The notes under the pieces are model-generated. The model made no database searches, was not told where the DNA came from, and was given only the letters and a program-made list of their open reading frames with translations. Below are positions 10,101-19,208 of a stretch of 28,526 nucleotides of DNA, piece by piece; position 1 is the first letter of the stretch; each line of letters opens with the position of its first letter. This DNA is from an uncultured cyanobacterium (GTDB taxonomy: Bacteria; Cyanobacteriota; Vampirovibrionia; Gastranaerophilales; Gastranaerophilaceae): positions 1 to 28,526 of the forward strand of contig CABUXT010000030.1 of assembly GCA_902495705.1 (NCBI GenBank). Reading direction: 5' to 3'. Both the position numbers and the translations under genes were made by a program.

Positions 10101-13100
10101 ACATCTAACGCGTAACCTGATTGAACACCACTTGAAATTGTTAAGTTATTAATATTAATAGTGTCACATTTGCCGTTTTGTGCATCCAACAAACCGCCGT
10201 TCATTGTCAAATTGACATTATTAAATACAGGATTTGTAAGCGCTGTACCTAGTTGCAAAGTTCCACTGTTTAAAAATACATTTTGATTAGATACAGTGTT
10301 ATTCAGTACCACACTGCCTAAATTTTGATGAATTGCGCCATCTGAATCGGTATAACCAAGGTAAATATTACCCCACTTAGCCGAATCCGAATCACCGCTA
10401 ATACCACTGTTGAATGTAATTTTGCCTGCTGATTCAGTTGTCAAATTCAATATTCCAAGGTTATAAATATCATTTCCGCCGATTGTTGCACTGTTTCCTG
10501 AAAATTTAACTTCTTGTTCATCTGTTGCGTTGATATAAGTTGTGCCGTTGTTATAAATCGCACCACCAAAACCTGTAGCAGAGTTATTAACAAAACTTGT
10601 ATTTTCGATATACAAATCACCGCTTTCATTTAGAACAGCACCACCGTTGCCGGCTTTATCAATCTCGGCAGTAGCATCCGCTACATAATCAATATATTCA
10701 GTTTCTTTTGATTCGTTTTTACTAAACAAAGAATTGTTTAATGTAACTTTTCCGCCATTATTGATAATTGCAGAGTTAAAACCATTCCAACCAACAGTAT
10801 CAGATTTTTTCACATCATTAATTATCAAGCTTTGCGCTGTGCCATTGGTATCTTTACCTAACGCGATACCAACCTGCTTAGATGAGGTAAAGATGTTTTT
10901 GCCGTTACCGTTAATTTGAAGTAAGTCACCTTTTAAAACATTTGATGTACGGCGCTCGACTATTTTGTCTTGAGTTGAGCCATCACCTTTTACAAAAACA
11001 TGATAACCTTTGTTCCAAGCATTAGCTCCGCCGATTTCTTCATCCGCAGTTGCGTTATAAATATATGTTCTTGAACCTGCCAAATCAGTATCTTGACCGC
11101 TCGAAACAGCAACAGGCAAACCACCTGCATTGACGATTTGAGTAACTTCCAAAGCGTTCAAACCGTTACCTTCGCCATCAGTTGTCAATGCCAAATTATA
11201 ACCTGCGTTACTTGTGATAACTGTTGTCAAACTCTGTTCCAGTACAGTATTTACGCTATTTTTATTTGCAAAATCAAGGGTTACAGATTTTCCCAACAAT
11301 GAGTCTTGACCTATACCTGCGATATCACCAAAAGACAACTTGTCTATAGTCAAAGTCGCAGAATCTGAACCAACTATATCAGAATTAATTTTGTCAATTT
11401 GACCATCTAAATTTCCTTCACTATTGATAGTCAAATTCAAGTCTAATCTTAAATTAGCATTTCCTAAAACATTCAAACTTGTTGGCGCGAATTTGGCACC
11501 TGATTCAATTGTACTGTTCATCAAGTCCAAAGTTCCGCCTTTTAGAGTGATTTTAGCACCATCTGTTAAATATTTGTCAGGGGTAGTATAACTTCCATAA
11601 TTATTAGACTGTCCAAATGTCAAAGTTCCGTTATGCAAAACAAGATTTGCACCTCTAACAGTGTTATTAAAAATAATCGTACCGTTTGTCGGAGCTGTAA
11701 TCGTTTCAGAATTTGCAGATGTTGGGTCTAATTTGCCATAAGTAACCCCTGTTTTGTTCAATTGGATATTCGGATTTGCATTCTTATAACCCTCTCTGAC
11801 ATCATCTTTTGACAATCCTGTTGCATTAACGATATCATTAAAAATCAAACTACCTGAATTTCCAGCATTGAAATAAACATTACTATCATTTTCGGCAAAA
11901 CCTGTTAAAAAATTTCCAATATACAAACCTTCTTGACCTTTGCTTGCAGTTGTCTCCGAGAAATTATCAGTAACATTATTGCCTGCAAAGACTGTATCAG
12001 CACCATCTGCGATTAAATTAAAATACTTACCAACAGAACCTGATATTTTCATGTTCGGATTGTAAGACACCGCACCTGCTGAATATTTCGCACTGTTGTT
12101 ATAAAATTTTGAATTAACAATTGTCAAAGCAGTATTTGCTGCAAGCACACCACCTGAATCGCCTGAATAGTTATTATCAAAAATTGAGTCCTTGATATAG
12201 CCTTCGATATGACCTTTACCAAGACCAATTGCACCACCCCAGCCGTTGTTCTTTTCATTAACAGTTTTGTTCCCAGAGAAATGAGAGTCGATTATATTAA
12301 AATCTACGTTATTTTCAAGGTAAATCGCACCACCGTGAGTATCTGCAATGTTATTTTTAAAATCAACACCTGTGATATCCAAATATGACGCGCTGTTTGA
12401 ATCTAAAGAACCGATAACAAATAATGCGCCACCACCACCATTGTTAATATCGGTAGTTTTAGACTTGTTATTAGAAAACACAAAAGTCGAATTTCCATCA
12501 TCTCCACGAGCACCTGACAAAATCAAGTTACCTTTATCGTTGTATATAGCACCACCTGAGTCCTCAGCAGTATTATTATCAAACAAATAGCTACCTGCTA
12601 AAGACATATAGCCGTTGTTATAAATCGCACCGCCATTGCCATCAGTTGAGTTACTGTCAAAATCGAAATTCCCTGCCAATGTCATACGACCGACATAAGT
12701 TTGACCGGTGCGAGAATCTTTTTCCGTTACATTATAAATCGCACCACCGGCTTTGTTTGCAGAATTAGATTTGAATACAACCTTTTCACCTGCATTATTT
12801 CTGATACTCAATGTACCTGTATTGGAAATAGCACCACCTTTGCCTGATGTATATCCACTATTTTTACCGGTAGCACTATTACCGACAAAGTTCATATTAC
12901 CTGTCAATGATGCAAGACCTGATGCGTAGTTTGCGATAGCTCCACCGCCTACTGTAGTATTAGTTCCTTGATTGTTAGAAAAGGTTACATTATTTAGCCT
13001 CATAGTGCTTTCGTTGTAGATAACACCACCCCAACCACCTGATTTGAAATTTTGAAAACCGATATCGTTTAGGTATAAAGTAGTAGAAGGTTGAACATCA

Positions 13101-13396
13101 AAACCTAAATGATTAGTGCCTGTTACAGTATAAGGCTTGCCATCAGCACCATAACCGCCATTGATTGTAATACTTGAATTTGCGTTATCACCCAATTTTA
13201 TAGCACTATTTAATACACTATTATCCCAAGAAATATTGTCTTTTAAATTTATGGCAGATGCCGTACTGTCTTTTATCGCAGTAGCCAAATCGCTAAAACT
13301 TGTTACATCTACATCTTGGGCAAATGTGCTTTGTGCACCTAAAAACATTGCAACAGCAATCGCTGCAAATTTTATATTTCTACTCTTCAATTCCAT
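4169..13396 (-). CDS. Giant autotransporter / Pmp-like outer-membrane protein (~3075 aa)
   Basis: A predicted type V secreted surface protein. From Met at 13396 the N-terminus (MELKSRNIKFAAIAVAMFLG, cleavage near STFA-Q) is a normal Sec signal peptide. An ATG 18 nt upstream (13414) would add MRLEED, an acidic n-region, so I prefer the inner start, although its GAGGA lies very close to the ATG. About 16 GGA(I/V)xN motifs with FxxN spacers, as in chlamydial Pmp proteins, are densest at about residues 120-430. Longer modules recur near 900-1110, 1310-1520 and 2050-2260; the last two share a related NWFT/YWFT section, pointing to internal duplication. The passenger is Asn/Ser/Thr/Gly-rich and almost free of Cys, as expected of a beta-helix. 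A ~253-residue beta-barrel (about 2775-3027) ends in LNYNF, followed by a 48-residue Lys-rich tail containing an (AK)n run. It is homologous to the divergently transcribed neighbour. Adhesion is likely but unproven. Confidence 0.88.
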   Translation of the reverse strand: MELKSRNIKFAAIAVAMFLGAQSTFAQDVDVTSFSDLATAIKDSTASAINLKDNISWDNSVLNSAIKLGDNANSSITINGGYGADGKPYTVTGTNHLGFDVQPSTTLYLNDIGFQNFKSGGWGGVIYNESTMRLNNVTFSNNQGTNTTVGGGAIANYASGLASLTGNMNFVGNSATGKNSGYTSGKGGAISNTGTLSIRNNAGEKVVFKSNSANKAGGAIYNVTEKDSRTGQTYVGRMTLAGNFDFDSNSTDGNGGAIYNNGYMSLAGSYLFDNNTAEDSGGAIYNDKGNLILSGARGDDGNSTFVFSNNKSKTTDINNGGGGALFVIGSLDSNSASYLDITGVDFKNNIADTHGGAIYLENNVDFNIIDSHFSGNKTVNEKNNGWGGAIGLGKGHIEGYIKDSIFDNNYSGDSGGVLAANTALTIVNSKFYNNSAKYSAGAVSYNPNMKISGSVGKYFNLIADGADTVFAGNNVTDNFSETTASKGQEGLYIGNFLTGFAENDSNVYFNAGNSGSLIFNDIVNATGLSKDDVREGYKNANPNIQLNKTGVTYGKLDPTSANSETITAPTNGTIIFNNTVRGANLVLHNGTLTFGQSNNYGSYTTPDKYLTDGAKITLKGGTLDLMNSTIESGAKFAPTSLNVLGNANLRLDLNLTINSEGNLDGQIDKINSDIVGSDSATLTIDKLSFGDIAGIGQDSLLGKSVTLDFANKNSVNTVLEQSLTTVITSNAGYNLALTTDGEGNGLNALEVTQIVNAGGLPVAVSSGQDTDLAGSRTYIYNATADEEIGGANAWNKGYHVFVKGDGSTQDKIVERRTSNVLKGDLLQINGNGKNIFTSSKQVGIALGKDTNGTAQSLIINDVKKSDTVGWNGFNSAIINNGGKVTLNNSLFSKNESKETEYIDYVADATAEIDKAGNGGAVLNESGDLYIENTSFVNNSATGFGGAIYNNGTTYINATDEQEVKFSGNSATIGGNDIYNLGILNLTTESAGKITFNSGISGDSDSAKWGNIYLGYTDSDGAIHQNLGSVVLNNTVSNQNVFLNSGTLQLGTALTNPVFNNVNLTMNGGLLDAQNGKCDTININNLTISSGVQSGYALDVDLKADNLSDKIVLDGSLFQGDTKLKLGPLSFLNQNLMTADKWETAFINNSAIQAEIDAANKIVTVDGTTYQVDISGNRITITKVGASGGFAYEVINSDPMKAARTYNVVNNEDVTAWIGGNNVLAGSQFYIYGAKNGKYINGIDSNGNGLQGINVGYTDDGAPQELDIIDVSSYKGFNSAVINNGGDVVISGTTFENNNAKTDNNTGNGGVIQNNGGNINIGVNSVFQNNTAEKLGGAIYNSANGVLNFDAALGKEITFTGNRDSSGDNDIYSLGHINLQGTGEITFNGGIAGSGEIESWGNLVLNGDNSRFNGSFVSQVDTSASDKTGKVTVGTGAKFFDGRSQINSGTLNWFTSNDLKDTASLDIRKDAKLVVGNGTDSAQLTIMGNSSIEKANSIEVNNNANLSLVGKTMTVGNLSGAGTLTANTSNLTFNSNSGITDNFASTGSTVNLTGTDETKSDSLLGAILSGTNSGLILNLNNVTTSKDLTIDSTTLTTVNTTGTTSLTGSVNQGGSFANSGTLNIEGKFTNSATTTNSGTMTLKETALDGGTITNSGTLNLAGIVTGNGGKLINSAASTINLTADASGFTGTLESNGIVNVDKSGNMFGGQKLINSGELNISSGAVKYGNITLGSGAQLNHIIDSTVVGNIDSDTFKFADDATGANANFTTSNGVKSNLNLSKIDNGKSNTISISDSNITLAGTDYKGNTIYNLKNSTMNLIEKNPENFTNYEFDNLLTENTTLDFKVRLNRKDDGNTLTTDTVTVNNTDAIFKVGNLYISGDKENGQRGEYKTENNVLGGNAKFDTSTSTIDDDMKTINGTTSSWRYKVSLDGDQSIKMEILNYADNETLNDMNILDGKRFFQFSENDNKVYEIAASLGSTASGKFYVSGADNSSNTLSGGENKSFFNIASDKTTELEINRVTIENAKKTGNGSVVENNSANSTVKITNSTIQNNYSTGDGGAIYNGVSKADGEDNLIIEGTVFEGNRADGKGGAIYNAGDMTIANSEFKAGTDSAKNDIYMADDSTLGFEGNNKISNTISSENDNSAITNSGNLIIGEKGSAYDFAGEFTQTAGTTTVRGDFFGGDSEISAGSLYWFTDEDTNNDSVITIRKGAELLIGEDADAESSLVLKNKSTIEEGATVAINSNSKLWLEDEANVTLNDADSWWGTINMNSSPDTKLTLKGLEYNGLLQALDGNIDIESGNLYVYSRDDQHSGFIQKEVDMNIQDSAKLIISNGGDVILNGSGSDSDIWKGLVELNNEGTLTAGGFDSNGKLKANAGDLIVDGGKLNIGQDSYIAPDVTTNIRYDSELNITDGGYVQLNTVDEFNKTDVWSGKITLNGGNLDLINYDNTANPGQGFDASRGKLYISNSNFNMYDDYTVSKDVDVTLLNDSSVIVNDGAELNLDGEDYWGGKVEVHGGDFIATDLIFDGENGAKWQQSDGSSTFNGSFVELNDENSYISGGDLNLINSSMRFGADSISMSADNLYMKNSEIDTMNGWLEEHEMLSDMNVNGTNHFGIDVAPRLGNLGESDLFTADKIISDSNGTINIADFNFVGLAPIDRQLKFQVFKANSIGDNVKFTATDKEIFTPIGYYNIQSAGGGWFTSNMTRYNPQVFRGQVATLATYNNQLVIDDMLLNHVTLDSERLLAQGRNANTYASTLPQFAPYQYKKEDGGLWYKSYVTFENLSLTQGLKVGNNAYGSLVGADFPVMKLKHGWRFMPTAYIGYNGAHQTFNGVGMYQNGGQGGLMGTFMKNDFIGSLVAYGGGYNNEMSVAGYTDRTGNWFAGTAAKLAYNFHPTKYFTIQPTAFMSYNIFGKQHWGTDFGVMSMNSGLMNGINVAPGLNFIYARETWSVYATFSYMYNINDQVGGRAGNVDLASVEMKHGYIQYGLGVTKTWKDRLNSFFQIVFRNGGRTGVGFQLGLNYNFDWKNPFGSKSKAKSNAKAKAKAKAKTIKQSSSYQMKDGKTVLKSLSMK

Positions 13397-14039
13397 ATCC
13401 TCTTCTAATCGCATTATAATAATATTATTATATAATAAAAATCACAGAAAAAAAGAGAATAATCGCCCATATCATATCATAAAGGGCAATATAGCACAGG
13501 ACTCAGACCATAGCCTAGGTTTTACATAATGTAACAATTTTGTTAAAATTTTTGCAAAAAGTTATCCGCTTTAAAAATACAATTTTTTGTACCATTTTAT
13601 ATAAGATTTGAGAAATTTCAGATTTATCAAACCTATTGCATCTGCCGTTTGCAAAGAGTCTTTTATACCGCCGCCCAAGACTTTGTGACAAGCTTTGTTT
13701 GCATATTTCAAAACTTTTCTGTCATGAATTGTGGCTTTTATCATATACGCAGGGATGGGGAGAATGAACATTTTTTGCTTTTCCTTTTTATTATATAAAG
13801 TCTGTAAATTTTCATTTTTGCTAAAAATTGTGACAATTTTTGTCAATTTTAGTTATAGACACTTGTATTATTATAAAAACAAATATATAATAAATATATA
13901 GACATTTATTATTTGGACATGAAAAATACTGTATTTGATGGATAAAAATTTTGCTAATATTTATATAAAATTTTAGTATACACATTAGCGAAAAATATAC
14001 ATAATTTAATGATAGTGAAATTAAAATTGATGAGGTTGT
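13397..14039. other. Divergent control region between the two autotransporter genes
   Basis: This space separates the starts of the two large surface-protein genes and may hold one small gene (13571-13771). It is strongly AT-rich. Inverted repeats visible in it are TTACAT-A-ATGTAA (13522-13534), TAACAA-TT-TTGTTA (13532-13545) and TGACAA-TTT-TTGTCA (13831-13845); these are plausible regulator sites. For the rightward gene a weak promoter candidate is TTGCTA-17-TAGTAT, about 55 nt upstream of the start. No strong -35/-10 pair stands out for the leftward gene. Confidence 0.35.
13571..13771 (-). CDS. Possible small protein (66 aa), unknown
   Basis: I do not recognise this protein. Starting at MFILPIPAYM it would be 66 aa: a hydrophobic N-terminus, a middle with CHKVLGGGIKDSLQTADAIG, and a Lys/Tyr-rich end (KWYKKLYF). 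An AAGGA motif stands about 10 nt before this ATG. The frame stays open upstream to 13846, but that part encodes low-complexity Lys/Asn residues and is probably leader. Its codon mix in the middle is less AT-skewed than the flanks, which favours a real gene. It lies between two divergently transcribed surface-protein genes on the same strand as the larger one. Conservation in relatives would decide whether it is real. Confidence 0.35.
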   Translation of the reverse strand: MFILPIPAYMIKATIHDRKVLKYANKACHKVLGGGIKDSLQTADAIGLINLKFLKSYIKWYKKLYF

Positions 14040-17000
14040 ATGAAAAGAACGACAATTACTTCAAAGAAAATTTTAACTGTTAGAAAATCAAAAAATGGCG
14101 ATTCGTTGAATCTTTTATCTGTTGCGGTACTTGCAAGTTCAATGATTATCGGCACCCCAGCAATGGCTCAAATGGCGCCTACCCCAACTATACCATCTTA
14201 TACACTAGATGATGCGGATAAATCTGACCCAAATACAGTTAATATTCCTGAGTATAATAGAGAAACTGGAGCTGTTACAGATAAATACTACCAAATTAAT
14301 TATAAGAACACAGAATACGGTGAAGGCACGGAAAATTCTGCGGATTACAAAGCCAAAATTCCGACAGATGATGTCGATATTACTGTAAAATATGATAATT
14401 CCGATAAAATTTCACGCCTAGAAAATTACTCACCGATAACAGATGAAATCAACGGAATATTTATTAATAACAATATTTCAGATTCTCAATATTCTGTTGG
14501 CGGAGCAATTAGAAACGAATCATCTATTAGTACAATCAATGCAGGATTTGTTGCTAATTCAAACTCATCTAATACAAACGCCGAAGGCGGTGCTATCTAC
14601 AATAGTGGCACAATTGACAACTTGGGCGGATATTTTATCAAAAACTCACTATCTCCAATAACTAGCGGTAGCGCGTATAATATCGGTGGTGCAATTGCAA
14701 ACACAGGTACTATCGGAAATATCAACGCTGATTTTATTTCCAATAGTATAATCAATCCTAACGGTAGTGCTACAGCTTTGGGTGGGGCAATTTATAACAC
14801 AAATTATATAAACAGCATAAACGGAGATTTTGTTAATAATATTATCTCTATCAAAGGAGATAAACTTATTGCAGGCGGTGCGATTTACAACTCTTCAAAC
14901 TGGGGTAGTAACAATCCAACAATTGGCAGTATCAAAGGTAATTTTATAGGCAATTCATTATCTAGTAGCGGAACGGATTCAGGTTCGGCACTAGGTGGAG
15001 CTATTTATAACGCCTCAGATGCAAACACCACCGCATCAATCGGTTCAATTACAGGAGATTTTATTAAAAACTCTGTAAGTGGCAGTTATGCAAGAGGTGG
15101 CGCGATTTATAATTCAGGCTCAATTGGTGATATTACAGGCAACTTTATTGAAAACAGTTCAATGAACCAAGGCGGTGCGATATTCAATAGTTATGAAGGT
15201 TCTAATACTTCATCAACTCTTCCGGTTATAAATAGTATCACCGGTAATTTTATTGGCAATTATTCTACAGGAACAGGTTTCAGCGCAGGTGCTGCTATTT
15301 TTAACAGAGGTATCATTACAAATGGTATAAAAGGCTCATTTATTTCAAACTACATTGAATCAAACTACACCGCTCAAGGTGGTGCAATATTCAATTCTAA
15401 TTATCAAAACCCAGCTATCATCAATGGTATTGAAGGCGATTTTGTAAATAACAAAATTATATCTACTAGTGGATACTCTGCAGGTGGTGCAATCTACAAT
15501 GAAGTAGGTAAAATTACAGACAAAATCAAGGGTAATTTTATCAGCAACAGTATCGTTGGCGGTGGTGCTGATGGTGCGGCGATAGCCAATGTCTCAGGTG
15601 GTCAAATTGCAGACATTGAAGGCAATTTTGTAAACAACACAATTGAGTCAAGCGGTTCTGTAAAAGGTGGAGCTATTGCAAACCGAGATAAGAGTTCCAT
15701 TGGCAATATTACAGGCGATTTTTACAAAAACAGCGTAAAAGCAAGTTCTACTGTTGAAGGTGGTGCTATTTCAAATTCAAATAGCACAATGGGAAAAATC
15801 ACAGGTAATTTCATTGAAAATACAGTTATTAGCGATAATGGAACTGTAAAAGGCGGTGCCATCTACAATGACAAACTTGTTGATGGTGGTATCGGTTCAG
15901 GTTCAACATTTGTTGGCAACTCAATTTCAACAAAATCAGGTTCTGCCGAAGGCGGTGCAATTTATAACGGCGGATATAATAGCGGAATATCAATGACAGG
16001 AAACTCTCCTGTTGAATATTATTTTGCAAATAACTATGCCGAATCTAAAAATGCAACTGCGTATGGTGGTGCAATCTACAACTCAAACGCTACATTTATG
16101 AATACTGATATAAAAGCAGATTTCATAGACAACCATGTCAAAGGCAATTCAACTTCTGAAGGCGGAGCTATTTTCAACCAAGGAACTATGGGCAGTTTGA
16201 CAGGAACTTTTGCAAACAATTACGCAGAATCCAACGATTTTACTGCAGGTGGTGCGATATTCAATGGTGGCACACTCGGTACAATTGCAGGGAAATTTGC
16301 AAATAACTATGCTGTATCTACAGGCAGTAGCTCTGGCGCCGAAGGTGGCGCGATTTATTATTCAGGAACACTAAATAACTTAAATGCCGATTTTGCAAAC
16401 AACTATGTTAAAGCAAACGGTCATGTTAAAGGTGGCGCAGTATTTACATACGGCAGCCTATCACTTGATGGAGAACATACCTTTGTCAACAACCGTGCAA
16501 TATCAAAAGATTACAACGCGCAAGGCGGTGCAATTTATGCAAGTTCAGGAATAGACTCACTAAAAGGGACTTTTGACAAAAACTACGTTGAAGCAGGTCA
16601 ATTTGCACAAGGTGGTGCTGTATTCACATACGGTCGAATTGAAGATGTAAATACTACCATGGCAAATTCTCACGCTACATCTGCAACTAAAAACGCCGAA
16701 GGTGGTGCGCTATACGCAGGCTCTATCGGAAAACTTTCAGGGACTTACTATAACAACTACGTTCAAGCGAAAGATTGGGCAAAAGGCGGTGCAGTATATG
16801 CTCGTGGAATTGATACAATAAGCGCAACATTTGCCAATAACAAAGCAACCTCTATTGATGAAAGTGCTTTAGGTGGTGCAATAAATAGTGAAGGTAATAT
16901 TGGGAAAATTGAGAACTCAACATTCCAAGCAAACTCTTCAACTTCTAAAAATGGTTACGGACACGGCGGTGCATTATTCACTTCTTCTGCTATTGGTGAA

Positions 17001-19181
17001 ATAAAAAATACAAACTTCATAAACAACAACGCCTCAACAGATGGTGGTGCACTTTGGACAGCTGGTAAAGTTGACAAAATCAGCAATTCCTATTTCAGCG
17101 GAAACAAGGCTGGAAATATGGGCGGTGCGATTTATTCTACAGGGCAAATCGAAACTATTAGCAACACAAGTTTTGTCAACAACTCCGCTAAATCTGTCGG
17201 TGGTGCAATATACACAACCAACGATTTGAACATTGAATCAACAAACGGCTACACCACTGTTTATAGTGGCAACACGGATATGAGCGGTTCTAATGTCATT
17301 TATTTGGATAGAGGTGACAGCGCCCCTAAATTGACCCTCAACCTAAATGCCAACACTAACGGCAAATTTGTTCTGAATGATTCAATCAACGGTAACAAGC
17401 TATATAATCTTAACCTAAACGGTGACAAGTCAGGACAATTCTACATAAATAACGGAATGAAAAACGCTGACATCACACAAAGCAATGTAACAAGTTATTT
17501 GGATGAAGGCACAACCCTCAACGGTAACAACAGTTTGAGCATAAATAGCGGTGTAATGAACATTAACCACCTTGGCTTAGCTCCTGTTAGTTTGAGAAGT
17601 TTTGCAAACAACGGCACTATCAACATTGATTCTGTAGACATTAACCCTGCAACTGAAACAATGGGCAGAATTACCGCAAATTCTTACGGCACCTCTGACG
17701 GTACAATCAATGTTAATAATTTGAACATTTTGGCTGACCCAACAAAAGCCACAACCAACGTACTTTTTGCCGACAAATCTTTTGCCAACACTGTAAAATA
17801 TCACGGCACAGATTTATACATGGGCAAAATCTACAAGTATTCCGTAGGTTACTTGCCTGACTCAGGCGAATTCCAATTTATCCGCGGTGCAGGTTCTAGC
17901 GGTGCTGATGCATTCAACCCATCAGTGCTTTCTACCGCTGTCAACTCACAAGCAGGTACTAACGCTACGGTAAATGAAACTTTCAAATACGTTTTTGAAC
18001 ACGCTGACGCGTTCTCTCAACTACCGTCATTAGACCGTTTTGCCATGATTAACGAAAACAGATACGCATTGAGTACCGATTTCAACGGCAACTTAGGACC
18101 TTCTGCTACTGAATTTAACAACAAAGCAGGATGGTTCAGACCTTATGCAACTTTTGAAAAAATGAATCTGAGAAACGCAAGTGCCGTAAACGCTACAACA
18201 TACGGTTCATTAGTCGGTTTTGATAGCGATTTCCAACATTTTGGCAAAGGTTGGACAGGAATCAGCACAGGTTACATCGGTTATAACGGTTCTCAATTGA
18301 GATACTCAGGTGCCGACACAACCATGAACGGCGGTTTGATTGGTTTAACTCAATCTTTCTACAAAGGTAACTTCTGGACAGCATTGACACTATCTTCCGG
18401 TGCAAGTGTTGGCGAATCTACCACAATGTACGGCAAAGACAACTTTACAACCTTGTTTGCAGGTTTAGGTTCAAAAACAGGTTACAACTTTGAATTTAAG
18501 CAAGGCAGATATATTATTCAGCCGATTTGGTTCATGAGCTACACTTTTGCCAAAACATTTGACTACACAAATGCGGCAGGAGTAAGAATGGACTCTGACC
18601 CAATGCACTCACTACAACTTAACCCTAGCGTAAGGTTCATTGCAAACACTGAAAACGGTTGGCAGCCTTATGTGAGCGTTGGTATGGTTTGGAATGCAAT
18701 GAGTATTTCTAACGTACACGCAAACGACGTAAAACTGCCTGAAGCAAGTATCAAACCATATATTGAATACGGTATTGGTGTCCAAAAACGTTTCCAAGAC
18801 CACTTTATAGCTTTTGGACAAGCAATGGTAAGAAACGGCGGACGTAACGGCGTTTCACTAACTGCAGGTTTCAGATGGGCAATCGGACATGACCACGAAA
18901 AAAGCAAGGAAAAAGTCAGTCTACCACAACCGAAATTGACCTTCCGCTTTAAAGGCAAAGCGGCTGAAAAATTGGTTGGAGTTACAAATGACGGAATAGC
19001 AGATAAGGCAACGGTTAAAGGGATGGACAGTGCAGTTGAAGGTAAAATCTCCGCAAACACAAGCGAACAACCTGCGCGCAAAATTATCAAACAATTGACT
19101 CCTGAACAACGCGTAAGCCTAGGAGCAAAACCACAAGACTCCACTCGCACCACCTCCCTCGGCTCCCTAAAACAGATGTAG
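14040..19181 (+). CDS. Autotransporter with ~30 GGAIYN-type repeats (1713 aa)
   Basis: A predicted self-exported outer-membrane protein. A long signal peptide with a basic n-region (MKRTTITSKKILTVRKSKNG) and a hydrophobic core ends near TPAMA-Q at residue 44. Residues about 155-1055 are a tandem series of roughly 30 repeats of 25-40 residues. Each has a G-x-F-x-x-N strand and a GGA(I/V/L)-(Y/F)-N turn, typical of a right-handed beta-helix passenger. The repeats drift from GGAIYN to GGAVFT and GGALYA along the protein. A linker follows, then a beta-barrel of about 254 residues (1363-1616) matching the neighbour's barrel through TYGSLVG, GYIGYNG and VRNGGRNGV. A 97-residue basic tail follows the last barrel strand, whereas classical autotransporters end at that strand. 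I noticed no Cys. GAGG four nt before ATG supports the start. The gene is divergent from its giant paralogue and may share regulation. Confidence 0.9.
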   Translation: MKRTTITSKKILTVRKSKNGDSLNLLSVAVLASSMIIGTPAMAQMAPTPTIPSYTLDDADKSDPNTVNIPEYNRETGAVTDKYYQINYKNTEYGEGTENSADYKAKIPTDDVDITVKYDNSDKISRLENYSPITDEINGIFINNNISDSQYSVGGAIRNESSISTINAGFVANSNSSNTNAEGGAIYNSGTIDNLGGYFIKNSLSPITSGSAYNIGGAIANTGTIGNINADFISNSIINPNGSATALGGAIYNTNYINSINGDFVNNIISIKGDKLIAGGAIYNSSNWGSNNPTIGSIKGNFIGNSLSSSGTDSGSALGGAIYNASDANTTASIGSITGDFIKNSVSGSYARGGAIYNSGSIGDITGNFIENSSMNQGGAIFNSYEGSNTSSTLPVINSITGNFIGNYSTGTGFSAGAAIFNRGIITNGIKGSFISNYIESNYTAQGGAIFNSNYQNPAIINGIEGDFVNNKIISTSGYSAGGAIYNEVGKITDKIKGNFISNSIVGGGADGAAIANVSGGQIADIEGNFVNNTIESSGSVKGGAIANRDKSSIGNITGDFYKNSVKASSTVEGGAISNSNSTMGKITGNFIENTVISDNGTVKGGAIYNDKLVDGGIGSGSTFVGNSISTKSGSAEGGAIYNGGYNSGISMTGNSPVEYYFANNYAESKNATAYGGAIYNSNATFMNTDIKADFIDNHVKGNSTSEGGAIFNQGTMGSLTGTFANNYAESNDFTAGGAIFNGGTLGTIAGKFANNYAVSTGSSSGAEGGAIYYSGTLNNLNADFANNYVKANGHVKGGAVFTYGSLSLDGEHTFVNNRAISKDYNAQGGAIYASSGIDSLKGTFDKNYVEAGQFAQGGAVFTYGRIEDVNTTMANSHATSATKNAEGGALYAGSIGKLSGTYYNNYVQAKDWAKGGAVYARGIDTISATFANNKATSIDESALGGAINSEGNIGKIENSTFQANSSTSKNGYGHGGALFTSSAIGEIKNTNFINNNASTDGGALWTAGKVDKISNSYFSGNKAGNMGGAIYSTGQIETISNTSFVNNSAKSVGGAIYTTNDLNIESTNGYTTVYSGNTDMSGSNVIYLDRGDSAPKLTLNLNANTNGKFVLNDSINGNKLYNLNLNGDKSGQFYINNGMKNADITQSNVTSYLDEGTTLNGNNSLSINSGVMNINHLGLAPVSLRSFANNGTINIDSVDINPATETMGRITANSYGTSDGTINVNNLNILADPTKATTNVLFADKSFANTVKYHGTDLYMGKIYKYSVGYLPDSGEFQFIRGAGSSGADAFNPSVLSTAVNSQAGTNATVNETFKYVFEHADAFSQLPSLDRFAMINENRYALSTDFNGNLGPSATEFNNKAGWFRPYATFEKMNLRNASAVNATTYGSLVGFDSDFQHFGKGWTGISTGYIGYNGSQLRYSGADTTMNGGLIGLTQSFYKGNFWTALTLSSGASVGESTTMYGKDNFTTLFAGLGSKTGYNFEFKQGRYIIQPIWFMSYTFAKTFDYTNAAGVRMDSDPMHSLQLNPSVRFIANTENGWQPYVSVGMVWNAMSISNVHANDVKLPEASIKPYIEYGIGVQKRFQDHFIAFGQAMVRNGGRNGVSLTAGFRWAIGHDHEKSKEKVSLPQPKLTFRFKGKAAEKLVGVTNDGIADKATVKGMDSAVEGKISANTSEQPARKIIKQLTPEQRVSLGAKPQDSTRTTSLGSLKQM

Positions 19182-19208
19182 GCGACTGAAGAGATGGACG
19201 ACTGAATC

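Noticed and set aside
13397..13414. Upstream start adding MRLEED to the giant autotransporter
   Set aside because: It has no ribosome-binding site and would place acidic residues in front of a normal signal peptide. The inner ATG is preferred, but not with certainty.
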